A stretch of 64,000 nucleotides of DNA from Lamellibrachia columna (Eukaryota; Annelida; Polychaeta; Sabellida; Siboglinidae): assembly GCA_963662155.1 (NCBI GenBank), contig OY759263.1, positions 2,235,595 through 2,299,594 of the forward strand, in the 5' to 3' direction. Both the position numbers and the translations under genes were made by a program. Of this stretch, positions 34,601 through 47,100 are shown piece by piece. How positions within the stretch are numbered: the stretch's first letter is position 1; every line of letters begins with the position of its first letter. The notes under the pieces are model-generated. The model was given only the letters and a program-made list of their open reading frames with translations, had not been told where the DNA came from and searched no databases.

Positions 34601-35069
34601 AAGAAACAAAAACTGTAAAGCAATAGAATAAGAAAACAAAGGCCAATCATGATAATCACAAACCGTGGTTTATATAAATAAAGAATGCAAAAGAAAGAAA
34701 ACCAAATATTTGAGACTGAAGGGTAGATTAAGGAAATTTAAAGGTTTTGAAACAAAAACTGAGCTAAGAAAATTGGCCAAGGACTATAAACACTTTATCA
34801 AAAAACGTCAAATAGTTATAATAAATAGTTGCACAAAAAAAAAAACCTAAAACACAGTAAACCAGCAGAATACTGGGACATACTTAATAAGACAAGTAAC
34901 ACCAAAGAAAAATGTGGCAATATCTGGAAATATTTATGAGCCATTTCGAAAAACTTAGTAGAAAACAGGCATGTGAAACTGAGGCAGTATATAGATACTT
35001 TTGATCCAAGGAAGATTAATCACTCAATTAACAAACACATAAATAGATCTTTCACACAGGATCAAGTAG

Positions 35070-35932
35070 TAACAAGATTTAACAAGATTTGCCATCCAAG
35101 CCAAAGGCCCAGATAGCAAGTGGACAAGGAAGCCATTGGCTTATTGAGAGTCCATCAGTGCTCGTCTACATATAACCCGCCCTCCTGAGATATGTGTCCA
35201 ACTTGTTTTTAAACATATTCACGCTGTTAGCAGTTATACAATCCGTAGATAATTTGTTCCATTTATACACTGTCGTCTGTGAAAATGAGTACTTCCTGAT
35301 ATCCAATTTACACTGATCCTTTAGTAACTTTACCTCATGTCCTCTAATTCTGCTATCTTTCTTGAGAGAAAAAAAACATATTTCTATCAATATTTTCATA
35401 CCCATTCAATATCTTAAAAACTTCAGTCTGACCTTCTCTTAACTTCCTTGTCTCTAGAGTTGTTAAACCACATTCTGTCAGGTGTTCTTCATAACTAAGG
35501 TCTCTCAGTTCTGGAATAATTTTAGTTGCTCTCCTCTGTATGCGTTCAAGTGTATCTATATCCTTCTTACGATATGGTCTCCACGCTTGTATACAGTATT
35601 CTAAATGAGGTCTAACTATTTCTTTACACAAAGGTATAATTAGCATTTTATCCTTGTAAGTTATGTTTCTCCTAATCAACCCAAGAATTTGATTACCCTT
35701 TGAAGCTGCAATAAATAACTGCTCTGAATCTTTCATATCAGTGCTTATTGTAACTCCTAAGTCCTTTTCTTTTACAGTAGTACCCAGAACGGTATCTCCC
35801 ATTTTATAGTTTACATCCAAGTTCCCATTTCCTGTATATGTACGCATTTACATTTCCCAAAATTGAACAACATCTGCCATTTCTCAGACCATTTCACTAA
35901 TCTGTTTAGATCGTTTAACTAACATTAACAAG
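35070..35932 (-). mobile_element. CR1-like LINE 3' fragment, copy 2, with TSD
   Basis: Minus-strand frames give [59 protein letters not shown] and CKLDIRKYSF, the region C-terminal to the CR1 reverse transcriptase, with one frameshift near 35360-35400. The insert (35077-35925) is bordered by a 7-bp duplication TAACAAG (35070-35076, 35926-35932). Its 3' end carries tandem AACAAGATTT. The host sequence rejoins as coding-like RT sequence on either side. Confidence 0.75.
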
Positions 35933-36611
35933 TAAGCTAAAAAAACAAAAAGGCATGTGATATTTGTAATGATGAATTAATACTTAAAAAACAGTCCCTC
36001 AGAAATAACTGCACTTACATTAAAATGTTTAACCTAGTTTTATTACATGGCATTATGCCAACTGATTGGTACACTGGTATCATGCAAGCCCATATATAAA
36101 AAGAATGGATCTATAGATGATCCAGACAACTATGGGGGCATTACACTACAGGGTGTACTAAGTTGTTTACAGCCGCTATGAATGCTCGACTGGGGTCAGA
36201 TTTAGGAGCTGGTCTTTAGGTGAATAACAGGCCTGGTTCAGAGAGTACTTTACCCTTGATCATAGATTTGTTTTACACTTGCTAGTTGAATTGTATTTGT
36301 TTCACTGCAAAAGGATTAATTGTGCTTTCATAGATTATAAAAAAGCATTTGATATTGTAGACAGATCCTCACTGTGGTCCGAACTAATTTCTTGTGGGAA
36401 GGTACTGAATGTTGTATATAATATGCATGAAAATGCCAAGTCATGTAAAACAGGGTCCGGCCTTATTAGGCTTTTTCCCATATGATGTTGGTGTGCATCA
36501 AGGAGAAAAATTGCCTCCTTTGTTATTTGCTGTTTATCTAAATGATTTTGAATACTCTGTTAGCTGAAATTATAAAGGGCTTTACATGCACGACAAATTT
36601 TATGTAACTGA

Positions 36612-36616
<5 letters not shown>

Positions 36617-36680
<64 letters not shown>
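36617..36680. repeat. (AT)n microsatellite
   Basis: About 30 TA repeats inside the decayed plus-strand RT element. Confidence 0.95.
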
Positions 36681-36690
<10 letters not shown>

Positions 36691-37843
36691 TTGGACACTA
36701 GTATAAACTATATTGGCCCGTTCAACACAGCCATAGACAAGCAAGTTAACCAAGCCAGACATGCTAGACCTACCTATAGACATACCAAGTGAGCTGTTTG
36801 ACCAGTTTGTAATGTTAATGTTACTGTATGGGGATTTTAGGAGTTAGATCAGATTGAGATTTTTTTATCTTGAAAAATAAAAAAATTGCTCAAATTGAAT
36901 AGGAGCACTGCCAATTGTATGGTTCATGGAGAAGTAGGTAGACAAAGTGTGACAACATTTGAACAAAAGAGAATGACACACTTTTGGATACATTTAACTG
37001 AAGGCAAACAAAGTAAACTATCAAATATCATGTTTATACTTATGAAAAGCCTCCATGATTCGGATGATTTTAAATAAAATTGGATTTTAAAAGTTAAGAG
37101 TATAATTGATAGATGTGGACTAAGTAACAAGTGGCATAATCATGGGAAAGTAAATGTAAAATGATTGATTTAGAAATTTAGAAATTAAAACAAAAAATAT
37201 AAGTACACAAACATGACATAGTGAAATTCATGCAAACAGACATTGCTCAAATTACAGAATATTCAGCAATTAGGTAGGTTTTGAGAAATATATAATTCAT
37301 CTGAGTCCAACTGACTAAATAAATTTATGTAAATTTTATTGTGTGAATAAAAAAATACCTATTTCTGCTGGCGCTATTTCCCAGGAGATGGACCAAAACC
37401 TTGCAATCTATGTAATACTGGTGACCAAGGTGATGAATTCCATTATGTTCTTGTCTGTCCATCTTTGATGGAAGAAATATTGAAATATATTAAAAGATAC
37501 TACAGAATTATACCTAATGCCCTAAAAATAAACCAGTTATTCAACATACATAGTGTTAAACAGTTGGTAGATCTTTCCAGATTTATCAAGGTGATAATGT
37601 CAAAGTTTATATAAGTCCTTAATATTCACACAATGGATCTTTCTTTGCATCGTTTCTATATAGATAGCACTTAGTGTATTGTATTGTAATTATTGTATTA
37701 TGTATTACTACACCGTATTAATATATTATGTATTACTACACTGAACTGTAGTGAGAAAAAGTTCTCTCTTGCTCATCAAGAGGTGATAGGGAAATAAAAT
37801 CATTGTCATTGTCAAATCATGCTATGGGGAGTGGTGGTCTAAA

Positions 37844-38365
37844 TGGGGAGCGGTGGTCTAATGGTTAGAGCACCTGCCTGTCGATACAGAGGACGGTGGT
37901 TCGATTCCACCTCCGCCGTTTCGAAGCTTGGGCAATTTCGTTCACCCTACTTTGCCCATGTCTTACAGAAGAGACACTAAAAGCCGTTGGTCCAAACTCC
38001 TGCGTTAGCTCAAGATTGAGCTGTTTTGAGTATAACTACTTGCAGGGTTGTTTGATTCAAATCATTTGATTTAAATCATTATCTCAAAAAAAAAAAAAAA
38101 ATCATTGATTTATGATTTTTTTTTTTTGACTTCCGGTTTTTTTAATCGCTGATTTATATGAATTTAACACAAATAATTGTAAATTGTAAAATATTTTATG
38201 ACATTGTGTATACCAGATTTCAAAAAAATCAAATAAACCAAAAAAATCAAATAAATAAAAAAAATCTGATTTGAATAAAAAAAAATCATGATTTTTTCAA
38301 CCCTGACTACTTGAGACTTGAGATCATTGTTGGGTGAAATGCTTGCACAACTATGTATTACTATA
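37844..38365 (+). mobile_element. tRNA-derived SINE (split by MITE)
   Basis: The head has a polymerase III A box (TGGTCTAATGG, 37854-37864) and B box (GGTTCGATTCC, 37898-37908) at tRNA spacing. A non-tRNA body begins AGCTTGGGCAATTTCGTTCA and includes GAGACACTAAAAGCCGTTGG. The first ~25 bases are duplicated just upstream (37826-37843). The body is interrupted by a hAT-like MITE at 38043-38305 and resumes as ACTTGAGATCATTG. The anticodon arm pairs poorly, so this is a SINE and not a tRNA gene. Confidence 0.8.
38043..38305. mobile_element. hAT-like MITE with 8-bp TSD
   Basis: The element starts CAGGGTTG and ends CAACCCTG, and carries A-rich interior sequence with repeated AATCA/TGATT. It is flanked by perfect 8-bp direct repeats ACTACTTG (38035-38042 and 38306-38313). 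CAGGG ends and an 8-bp duplication are the hAT hallmarks. At 263 bp it is non-autonomous. It inserted into a pre-existing SINE. Confidence 0.85.
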
Positions 38366-38493
38366 TACTGTATGCATGTGTACGTGCATGCATATATGTG
38401 TGCGCACACGCACGAACACATAATTATAGTTATCAAATAAGCAACACTACAATGTAATCTTTCTTGGTGTATGTCATTTATCAGTTAGAGAAG

Positions 38494-38643
38494 ATGGGGC
38501 GCGCCCGAAAAGAAACAACTATAGAGTTATTACGAAGTCGTGGGAGTGGCATTGTACTATGACAGATATATAATGAAAGGACTGTAGACCGCATATTTGC
38601 TCCTCGTGCCCGAGCTAACCGTCTCGTGCAATGTCTGCTATCG
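38494..38643 (+). pseudogene. Exon-like ORF with in-frame TGA
   Basis: A GC-richer block begins AAGATGGGGCGCGCC and keeps one frame, MGRARKETTIELLRSRGSGI then VL, a TGA at 38560-38562, and QIYNERTVDRIFAPRARANR with LVQCLLS. It ends at a good donor, TCG|GTAAGC. It resembles a first coding exon with a single stop. No family recognised; possibly a dead gene or a transposon exon. Confidence 0.3.
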
Positions 38644-39354
38644 GTAAGCAATACATTTTGTCGTATTGTTTTATGATATTCGGATTCATGCAATTGTAAT
38701 AAATGTTACGTTATTTGTACAAGTGTTGGTAGACCTGATCCTTAATTACTTTGTCTGAATGTAAAGTGCCCGGTATTATTATAGTTTTTACGCTGCAGTT
38801 ACACTTTCCACAACAGTGCATATATAATTAGTAGTTATTAAATGTTAAGTACCAATATAACAGTATGCCATTTGAAAAATTAATAGGAAATAAAGCGAGA
38901 TTAAATTAAATAGTGAGTATACTGTATGCAGAAGTCCCGATTATTTTACCTACGACATATATATGATGAAACGACTATACCATAACCCACATACAAGCAA
39001 GTCCGCCATGGCAGCCTTTGTGTATCTTGGCGGGTAGACGTGGGTGAAAATATTTTCGCTAATATATCTGGAACCGAACCGTTTTTACCAGCTTTCTTAC
39101 GTCAACATTCGCCTAACAAGGTACGTCCTTCATATGTATGCTCAGATGTTACCTTTCAAAAGCAGCGTGTGCTTTTCGCTATTTTGTAAAATGTTTCGCG
39201 CGACCGAAAATTCGCGCGGTCAGTCGTGTCACGTCATCTTCGTTCGTAGATGAACATGTTTTGTTATGTGAAACTTATTGCTTCGTACACTCAAGTAGTA
39301 AGTTTATGCACAGACTTGTAACATTTGATTCTCAACAATGACATTGAATTCTAT

Positions 39355-39404
39355 TAGTATGAGCCGTACAACTGAAACTAACGAAAGTTGTCCGACTCAT
39401 ACTA
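39355..39404. repeat. Imperfect 19-bp palindrome
   Basis: Arms at 39355-39373 and 39386-39404 (TAGTATGAGYCGKACAACT) pair with two mismatches around a 12-nt loop. Confidence 0.85.
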
Positions 39405-39409
39405 AATCG

Positions 39410-41930
39410 TTATAGGCGCAGGGTGTTCATATGCATTACGCGATGATAGGTTACCGCAGTGCAGTGTTTGTACGGGTGACGGATGCCTGCAGATAAGGGA
39501 CGGGCGCAGCTGTGGCTACTTGCAGGCACGGGTCAGCGTAGCGCCTACAACTACTGCCGTCAGTGACCCACATCAATGTATTAGGCAAATAGATCCAATT
39601 AATTTAAGGACCCCTAGATTGGATAATAAAAAAATATGCAAATTTGGATTTGTTTGGATCACATTATCACTCTATACACACTAAAAATTCCATATCTAAA
39701 TGAGGCTTATCAGTATCAAGAAATGTGCATTTTAGTGACCTTTTATAATGTAATATAAGGTCAACATTTCTAAATCCATTTTCTTCAGTTGGTTTTTTCC
39801 CTGTGCCTTATGGCAGGTTGATTTGTAAAAAAAATTGCATATCACTGAAGCCCCATGAGATAACTTGTGTGAACTAGAATCATTGATATTGTTCAGTTAT
39901 TTACAGAGATATGACATAATTATTTTGTCCATGATGAAAATATGGTTATGTAACATTTGTACATAAAAATCATATTTATTATAAACTTGATCAGTTATGG
40001 TTTCTTTTAGTTCCAAACAAAAAACCTTATTTGGGTTTCTGACTTTCTGTTGTACTTTTTTGCCATATATTTCATAATTTTAGGATAAGAAAGATAGGTT
40101 TTTTGGGTTATAGCTGTCCTTAATTCCTAATGGAATAGGTGCATGCAAGGCTGTTATTCCCGACTTGTCATTAGTTGGTTTGTACCATATCTATATGTTT
40201 AGAACTTGGGTATTGATTATATTTACATGGAAACATCTTGAATGCAGTGCATCTTGAATGCAGACTCCTCATAATGATAAGATGAGTACCATTATCCATG
40301 CCACAATAGTAAGTGTTATCATAGGAGTCCTTGAAAACTATATTCAGTAGGTTTACACAGTGCAGAACCACATTAGACTTTCTTGGCAATGTCAATAATC
40401 ATGACTCTAACTGTCCTGTTTCATTGTTCTGACTGTTACATATGTGTGGCTAGTGTTGTTCCGATTAATCGATGTTGATGCTTCCAATCAATTAATCTAT
40501 TACAATCTTATGTGAGTGATAATTTTTTATTATATAAAAAAATTCAAATTCATGGTAAATTTCGTTGCAATTCTCGAGTTATCTGGACTCGCCTGGAAGC
40601 ATTGGCACTACATCACAGAGTCTTGGATAATGAAGGCTAGTTTTGGTGTCAAAAAAGTTGGGCACTGTCAACGAACTATTTGATTATCCCGAGGGAAAGT
40701 TCGATCAAGAACGTTTTTCATTGACGAATTATATACACTATAAATGATGCCTTGTCAACTCTCACTCAGTCCTCTACGCTCCCATTGGAGTGTAAGGTGT
40801 GTGTCAACAACCACCCATAAAACGCGACTAATAGTTAGTTTAATTAGAATTTTACCCTGTGATGAATTACCAAATTGTTTACGGTCACCGCTAGTGAAAT
40901 CTGAAAGGTGGCAGCACTCTGTGTTACAATCACATTGGCCACCCACAATGTATAGGCACATTCGATCATCGATCAGTTTGGCCAAACTGATAATCAATTA
41001 TGAAAATCAAACCGTTTCCTACCACTGCTTAATGTACATATTTGGCAATTTGTATATATGGCGCCACCTGGTGGACAATGATGCAAATGTGGTGCCACCT
41101 AGTCTGTAATGACAGAACTAGTGTGTGTGTGTGTGTGCCACATCATGCACATAACTAACACTGCAGTGTAACTAATTAAAACTAGACACGGCAGAATACT
41201 TGTATTTGTTTATTACAAACGAGATTTTAAAACGGAATAGCATCAACATTTTAATGAGAATTGGGCAGATAGAAATATTTCATGCAGTATTGAAAATTTA
41301 TTAGTCTTTATTCACGAAACATTTTTTAGGCATCAACTTTAAAGTCCTTAATTACATTTTTTCGCTTGACTTGTTTCAGACTGATTTTGTGAAAAATCGA
41401 ACCTATCTAATATCGACTATGACCTAGCTCATTTGTACAAATATATTGTATTCAGTGAAATCATCATAAAAACTATTAAGTTATTTTTGACATGTGAGCT
41501 ATATTAATTGAGGAGGGAGCATTAATTGAGATTTACAATGTTCGTGGGGTTTAGACGTCTGTATTTTATCATGTATCATGTATGACCCCTGATGACCTTA
41601 CAACTGAGCACCATGCACTGGTACAACTATTCACAACTGCAGATCATGTGGTTGTGTAAACCTAGTGTAATTTTTCCAAATAACAACCCACTAGCTCTCT
41701 CATTGTCATTCGTTGAATTTCAACAATATGGCACCCTCCCTACGAAGATGTGTGTAATAATCAGTTGCAACTGTTTGAGTCTATATGTCATAAAGAAGTT
41801 GATGAAGCGGAGATAAGAAAGGTAGAGTTTGAGGAAAGACAAATCCCTCTAGCTGGCTCATTCCTTACAATTAAAAAATAATAGTTGGAAAGCACTGAAC
41901 ATTGTGATAACATAAAGGAATATACTTATG
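39410..41930. other. Intergenic sequence, no gene seen
   Basis: Mostly unique AT-rich sequence. A short GT run occurs at 41122-41138 and two GGTGCCACCT-like motifs near 41060-41100. No coding region supported. Confidence 0.5.
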
Positions 41931-41934
41931 TAGC

Positions 41935-42245
41935 GTGGTGTCCAGTTCGTATAACCGTTCAAAGTGCTTTTTAGGCTTTTTCACCCCCTGCAGACCTGTT
42001 TACTCCAATGCCAACTCAACTTCTCTGGGAAGCATTCAGCCTTGCTGCAATTACTGCGCAAAGACTGTTCGTTCACATAAGCACCATAGTCAATTGTCAG
42101 GTACTTATTTATATGGCTGAGTGAAGTGGACAAACAAATTTGCCCAAGCTTTAAAATGGCAACAAGAGGATTCAATAACGGGTTCTCTCGATCGAGAGTC
42201 CGATGTCCTAACCATGCGCCACAATGTTCCACCGCGACTCTTTGC
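41935..42245 (-). mobile_element. tRNA-derived SINE, minus strand
   Basis: On the minus strand the head contains TGGCGCATGGTTAGGACATC (A box, 42212-42221) and ACTCTCGATCGAGAGAACCC, followed by a degraded B box GTTATTGAATCC (42168-42179). The body continues AAAGCTTGGGCAAATTTGTT, the same body start as the SINE at 37844. The 3' end is uncertain. Confidence 0.65.
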
Positions 42246-42249
42246 GACT

Positions 42250-43135
42250 GTTGGCTGGCTTCAGTCTTTTAGGCCGAACATGTTGAATCGGCATGATTGA
42301 TGTCAACGTGACTTAAAACTGGGCAATCACAGTCAGTCGTAGTTGTAAACACACACATTGAGCAAGTATCTATGATTATCTATGTCATGACGATTGGGTT
42401 GCATCAGGTTTTGTTTAAAGGTACACTGTGTGGCTAGGTTTAATTTTGTTGACAAACTGTGTGCAGAGTTGTCATGTATCCAAGACAAGGGATTTTCAGA
42501 TTTTCTTTAAATCTGACGGGTGTGAGAGACATTTGTTACAATTCTGTGTGTTTTTAACATACCTTTTTTGTACTACAGGACATGGCCTATGTTTGTCAAA
42601 TAACATGCGCGTAAAACAAGAACATCAGTTCAAAAAGTTCGCAAGATTTTGATGATCATGCAGGTTTGCTTGCGGTCTTACAGATTTGTGGGGCAGACAG
42701 TTGTCTTGGTCGTAAGTTCACATCTACTGACAATTCAGCGTTATCACCGACTACCCACTGAAAATCAGTGTTAGTTAGTGGGTGTGTCCCGTGCTCCGAT
42801 TCCTAGTTTGGTGGTGTTTGTGTTGCTTTCCTGACCAAACCCTAAAATCACTGTCGTTATGAAACTAAATACCATGTGGGACTTGTGTTTCATGGGTTAT
42901 CATTTACAAACAATTATTTCACGGTTGAAAAGTTGTATCGATCATAGACATTGGTCCCCATTGTAGAATTTAAGCAAAATTTCAAATTCATGCAATGAAT
43001 ACACACTAGAGGCACATGTATTTCACGGATTTGCCAAAAGGATTTACCCTTTACAGCTTGTCGGTTGGTGTGTGTTGGCAACTAATTTGTTAGTTTTGTT
43101 TTACCAATTCTTGGAATTGAAACACCAACCACGGA
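42250..43135. other. Intergenic sequence, no gene seen
   Basis: Unique AT-rich sequence without supported features. Confidence 0.5.
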
Positions 43136-43143
43136 ATTGGAAT

Positions 43144-43188
43144 TTCTGTTTTGTTTTTAAAAGGTATACTTTTAAAAACAAAACAGAA
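43144..43188. repeat. Perfect 20-bp hairpin
   Basis: The arm TTCTGTTTTGTTTTTAAAAG (43144-43163) and its exact complement (43169-43188) surround the loop GTATA. Confidence 0.97.
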
Positions 43189-43552
43189 GCCTTAACCTTT
43201 AACTTTTTCTACATTTTACAAATTTCAGCACCGAAAATTAGAATTTGGGAGTTCTATGACCACCATTTTTTATGGTGGTGCATAGTCCTTTATTAGGTAA
43301 ACCACATATTAAAATTTCAGGATGGTGTTCTGCCACTTTTATTTAGTATATTTTGCCCAAATTTAGGAGAAAAACGTCATTGGGCAGAACAGTAACTTTC
43401 AGCTGCAATATAAGTTAAATGAGACAGAACACCATGCTGACATTTTAATATGTTGTTTACCTAATAAAAGACTATGCACAGTTAAAAAATCTCATTTTGG
43501 ATGCTGAAATATGTAAAAATAAAAAAAATATTGTTTAGTTTAAGGCTGAATT
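43188..43552. mobile_element. Foldback element (long inverted repeat)
   Basis: The left arm (about 43188-43334) and right arm (about 43423-43552) are imperfect reverse complements. The best-matched part is GTGCATAGTCCTTTATTAGG with TAAACCACATATTAAAAT against its inverted copy near 43440-43481. The loop is about 90 bp. No flanking duplication was identified. It is a foldback or MITE-like element. Confidence 0.7.
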
Positions 43553-43623
43553 ATTGTGAAAGTATAGCAACTAGAAGCCTATTGAACTAATATGTCAGTA
43601 TCCCTAACAACAGATGGTGGCAA

Positions 43624-43920
43624 TTTGGATATTGTACTGTAACACAACAATGAAATGTTGGATATTGTACTGTAACACAACAATGAAATGTTGGATATTG
43701 TACTGTAACACAACAATGAAATGTTGGATATTGTACTGTAACACAACAATGAAATGTTGGATATTGTACTGTAACACAACAATGAAATGTTGGATATTGT
43801 ACTGTAACACAACAATGAAATGTTGGATATTGTACTGTAACACAACAATGAAATGTTGGATATTGTACTGTAACACAACAATGAAATGTTGGATATTGTA
43901 CTGTAACACAACAATGAAAT
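43624..43920. repeat. 33-bp minisatellite (9 copies)
   Basis: Nine essentially identical units TTGGATATTGTACTGTAACA plus CAACAATGAAATG. The period of 33 keeps frames open on both strands. The identity suggests recent expansion. Confidence 0.97.
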
Positions 43921-44149
43921 GCAGACTGCTTAAATCCTTTTCAGAATTTTGTTTAATGTTATATTAGCTTTCAGGTACATTTAGCTTTAAGATAAACATT
44001 TTACCCATTTACCCCCAGTAACCCCCTGTTTGTGATAATTTTCTTCCCCTGACACACTGCCAGGTTGAAATGGAATATACCTTTTATTGAAACAACACAT
44101 CCTTTGTGCCATCTGCTTGTGTGGCACTCCCCACTACCAGACACAGCTA

Positions 44150-47100
44150 GGAGCAAGGCATGTGCCACTGTAGCTGTGCACTGTACAGTGTGAGGTAGTG
44201 ATCAAGGCCTGTGCCACTGTAGCTGTGCACTGCACAGTGTGAGGTAGTGATCAAGGCCTGTGTCACTGTAGCTGTGCACTGTACAGTGTGAGGTAGTGAT
44301 CAAGGCCTGTGTCACTGTAGCTGTGCACTGTACAGTGTGAGGTAGTGATCAAGACCTGTGTCACTGTAGCTGTGCACTGTACAGTGTGAGGTAGTGATCA
44401 AGGCCTGTGCCATTGTAGCTGTGCACTGTACAGTGAGAGGTAGTGATCAAGGCCTGTGCCACTGTAGCTGTGCACTGTACAGTGTGAGGTAGTGATCAAG
44501 GCATGTGCCATTGTAGCTGTGCACTGTACAGTATGAGGTAGTGATCAAGGCCTGTGCCACTGTAGCTGTGCACTGTACAGTGTGAGGTAGTGATCAAGGC
44601 CTGTGCCACTGTAGCTGTGCACTGTACAGTGTGAGGTAGTGATCAAGGCCTGTGCCATTGTAGCTGTGCACTGTACAGTGTGAGGTAGTGATCAAGGCCT
44701 GTGCCACTGTAGCTGTGCACTGTACAGTGTGAGGTAGTGATCAAGGCATGTGCCATTGTAGCGGTGCACTGTACAGTGTGATGTAGTGATCAAGGCCTGT
44801 GCCACTGTAGCTGTGCACTGTACAGTGTGAGGTTGTGAGTGATCAAGGCATGTGCCACTGTAGCTGTGCACTGTACAGTGTGAGGTAGTGATCAAGGCCT
44901 GTGCCATTGTAGCTGTGCACTGTACAGTGTGAGGTAGTGATCAAGGCCTGTGCCACTGTAGCTGTACACTGTACAGTGTGAGGTAGTGATCAAGGCCTGT
45001 GCCACTGTAGCTGTGCACTGTACAGTGTGAGGTAGTGATCAAGGCCTGTGCCACTGTAGCTGTGCACTGTACAGTGTGAGGTAGTGATCAAGGCCTGTGC
45101 CATTGTAGCTGTGCACTGTACAGTGTGAGGTAGTGATCAAGGCATGTGCCATTGTAGCTGTGCACTGTACAGTGAGAGGTAGTGATCAAGGCCTGTGCCA
45201 CTGTAGCTGTGCACTGTACAGTGTGAGGTAGTGATCAAGGCATGTGCCATTGTAGCTGTGCACTGTACAGTATGAGGTAGTGATCAAGGCCTGTGCCACT
45301 GTAGCTGTGCACTGTACAGTGTGAGGTAGTGATCAAGGCCTGTGCCACTGTAGCTGTGCACTGTACAGTGTGAGGTAGTGATCAAGGCCTGTGCCATTGT
45401 AGCTGTGCACTGTACAGTGTGAGGTAGTGATCAAGGCCTGTGCCACTGTAGCTGTGCACTGTACAGTGTGAGGTAGTGATCAAGGCATGTGCCATTGTAG
45501 CTGTGCACTGTACAGTGTGATGTAGTGATCAAGGCCTGTGCCACTGTAGCTGTGCACTGTACAGTGTGAGGTTGTGAGTGATCAAGGCATGTGCCACTGT
45601 AGCTGTGCACTGTACAGTGTGAGGTAGTGATCAAGGCCTGTGCCATTGTAGCTGTGCACTGTACAGTGTGAGGTAGTGATCAAGGCCTGTGCCACTGTAG
45701 CTGTACACTGTACAGTGTGAGGTAGTGATCAAGGCCTGTGCCACTGTAGCTGTGCACTGTACAGTGTGAGGTAGTGATCAAGGCCTGTGCCACTGTAGCT
45801 GTGCACTGTACAGTGTGAGGTAGTGATCAAGGCCTGTGCCATTGTAGCTGTGCACTGTACAGTGTGAGGTAGTGATCAAGGCCTGTGCCACTGTAGCTGT
45901 GCACTGTACAGTGTGAGGTAGTGATCAAGGCCTGTGCCACTGTAGCTGTGCACTGTACAGTGTGAGGTAGTTATCAAGGCCTGTGCCACTGTAGCTGTGC
46001 ACTGTACAGTGTGAGGTAGTGATCAAGGCATGTGCCACTGTAGCTGTGCACTGTACAGTGTGAGGTAGTGATCAAGGCCTGTGCCATTGTAGCTGTGCAC
46101 TGTACAGTGTGAGGTATTGATCAAGGCCTGTGCCACTGTAGCTGTGCACTGTACAGTGTGAGGTTGTGAGTGATCAAGGCATGTGCCACTGTAGCTGTGC
46201 ACTGTACAGTGTGAGGTAGTGATCAAGGCCTGTGCCATTGTAGCTGTGCACTGTACAGTGTGAGGTAGTGATCAAGGCCTGTGCCACTGTAGCTGTGCAC
46301 TGTACAGTGTGAGGTAGTGATCAAGGCCTGTGCCACTGTAGCCGTGCACTGTACAGTGTGAGGTAGTGATCAAGGCATGTGCCACTGTAGCTGTGCACTG
46401 TACAGTGTGAGGTAGTGATCAAGGCATGTGCCACTGTAGCTGTGCACTGTACATTGTGAGGTAGTGATCAAGGCATGTGCCATTGTAGCTGTGCACTGTA
46501 CAGTGTGAGGTAGTGATCAAGGCCTGTGCCACTGTAGCTGTGCACTGTACAGTGTGAGGTAGTGATCAAGGCCTGTGCCACTGTAGTTGTGCACTGTACA
46601 GTGTGAGGTAGTGATCAAGGCCTGTGCCATTGTAGCTGTGCACTGTACAGTGTGAGGTAGTGATCAAGGCCTGTGCCACTGTAGCTGTGCACTGTACAGT
46701 GTGAGGTAGTGATCAAGGCATGTGCCATTGTAGCTGTGCACTGTACAGTATGAGGTAGTGATCAAGGCCTGTGCCACTGTAGCTGTGCACTGTACAGTGT
46801 GAGGTAGTGATCAAGGCCTGTGCCACTGTAGCTGTGCACTGTACAGTGTGAGGTAGTGATCAAGGCCTGTGCCATTGTAGCTGTGCACTGTACAGTGTGA
46901 GGTAGTGATCAAGGCCTGTGCCACTGTAGCTGTGCACTGTACAGTGTGAGGTAGTGATCAAGGCATGTGCCATTGTAGCTGTGCACTGTACAGTGTGATG
47001 TAGTGATCAAGGCCTGTGCCACTGTAGCTGTGCACTGTACAGTGTGAGGTTGTGAGTGATCAAGGCATGTGCCACTGTAGCTGTGCACTGTACAGTGTGA

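Larger units (their letters stand above)
34640..37800 (+). mobile_element. Degraded non-LTR retrotransposon (RT), interrupted
   Basis: Plus-strand fragments in shifting frames encode ECKRKKTKYLRLKGRLRKFK and LRKLAKDYKHFIKK (before RT), FIDYKKAFDIVDRS (RT motif), VGVHQGEKLPPLLFAVYLND (RT motif) and the C-terminal MVHGEVGRQSVTTF, WIHLTEGKQSKLSNIMF and a late CNLCNTGDQGDEFHYVLVCP. The catalytic FADD/YADD box is absent; an AT microsatellite (36617-36680) sits close to where it should be. Many stops make it a pseudo-element. Boundaries are approximate, and a CR1 copy splits it at 35077-35925. Clade not determined. Confidence 0.75.

Noticed and set aside
37844..37917. Functional tRNA gene
   Set aside because: A and B boxes are present but the anticodon arm is poorly paired and a SINE body follows.
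38560..38562. Selenocysteine reading of the in-frame TGA
   Set aside because: No SECIS-like element sought or seen, no selenoprotein family match; a decayed exon is simpler.
43579..43967. ORFs of 11-residue repeats
   Set aside because: 33-bp tandem array artefact on both strands.
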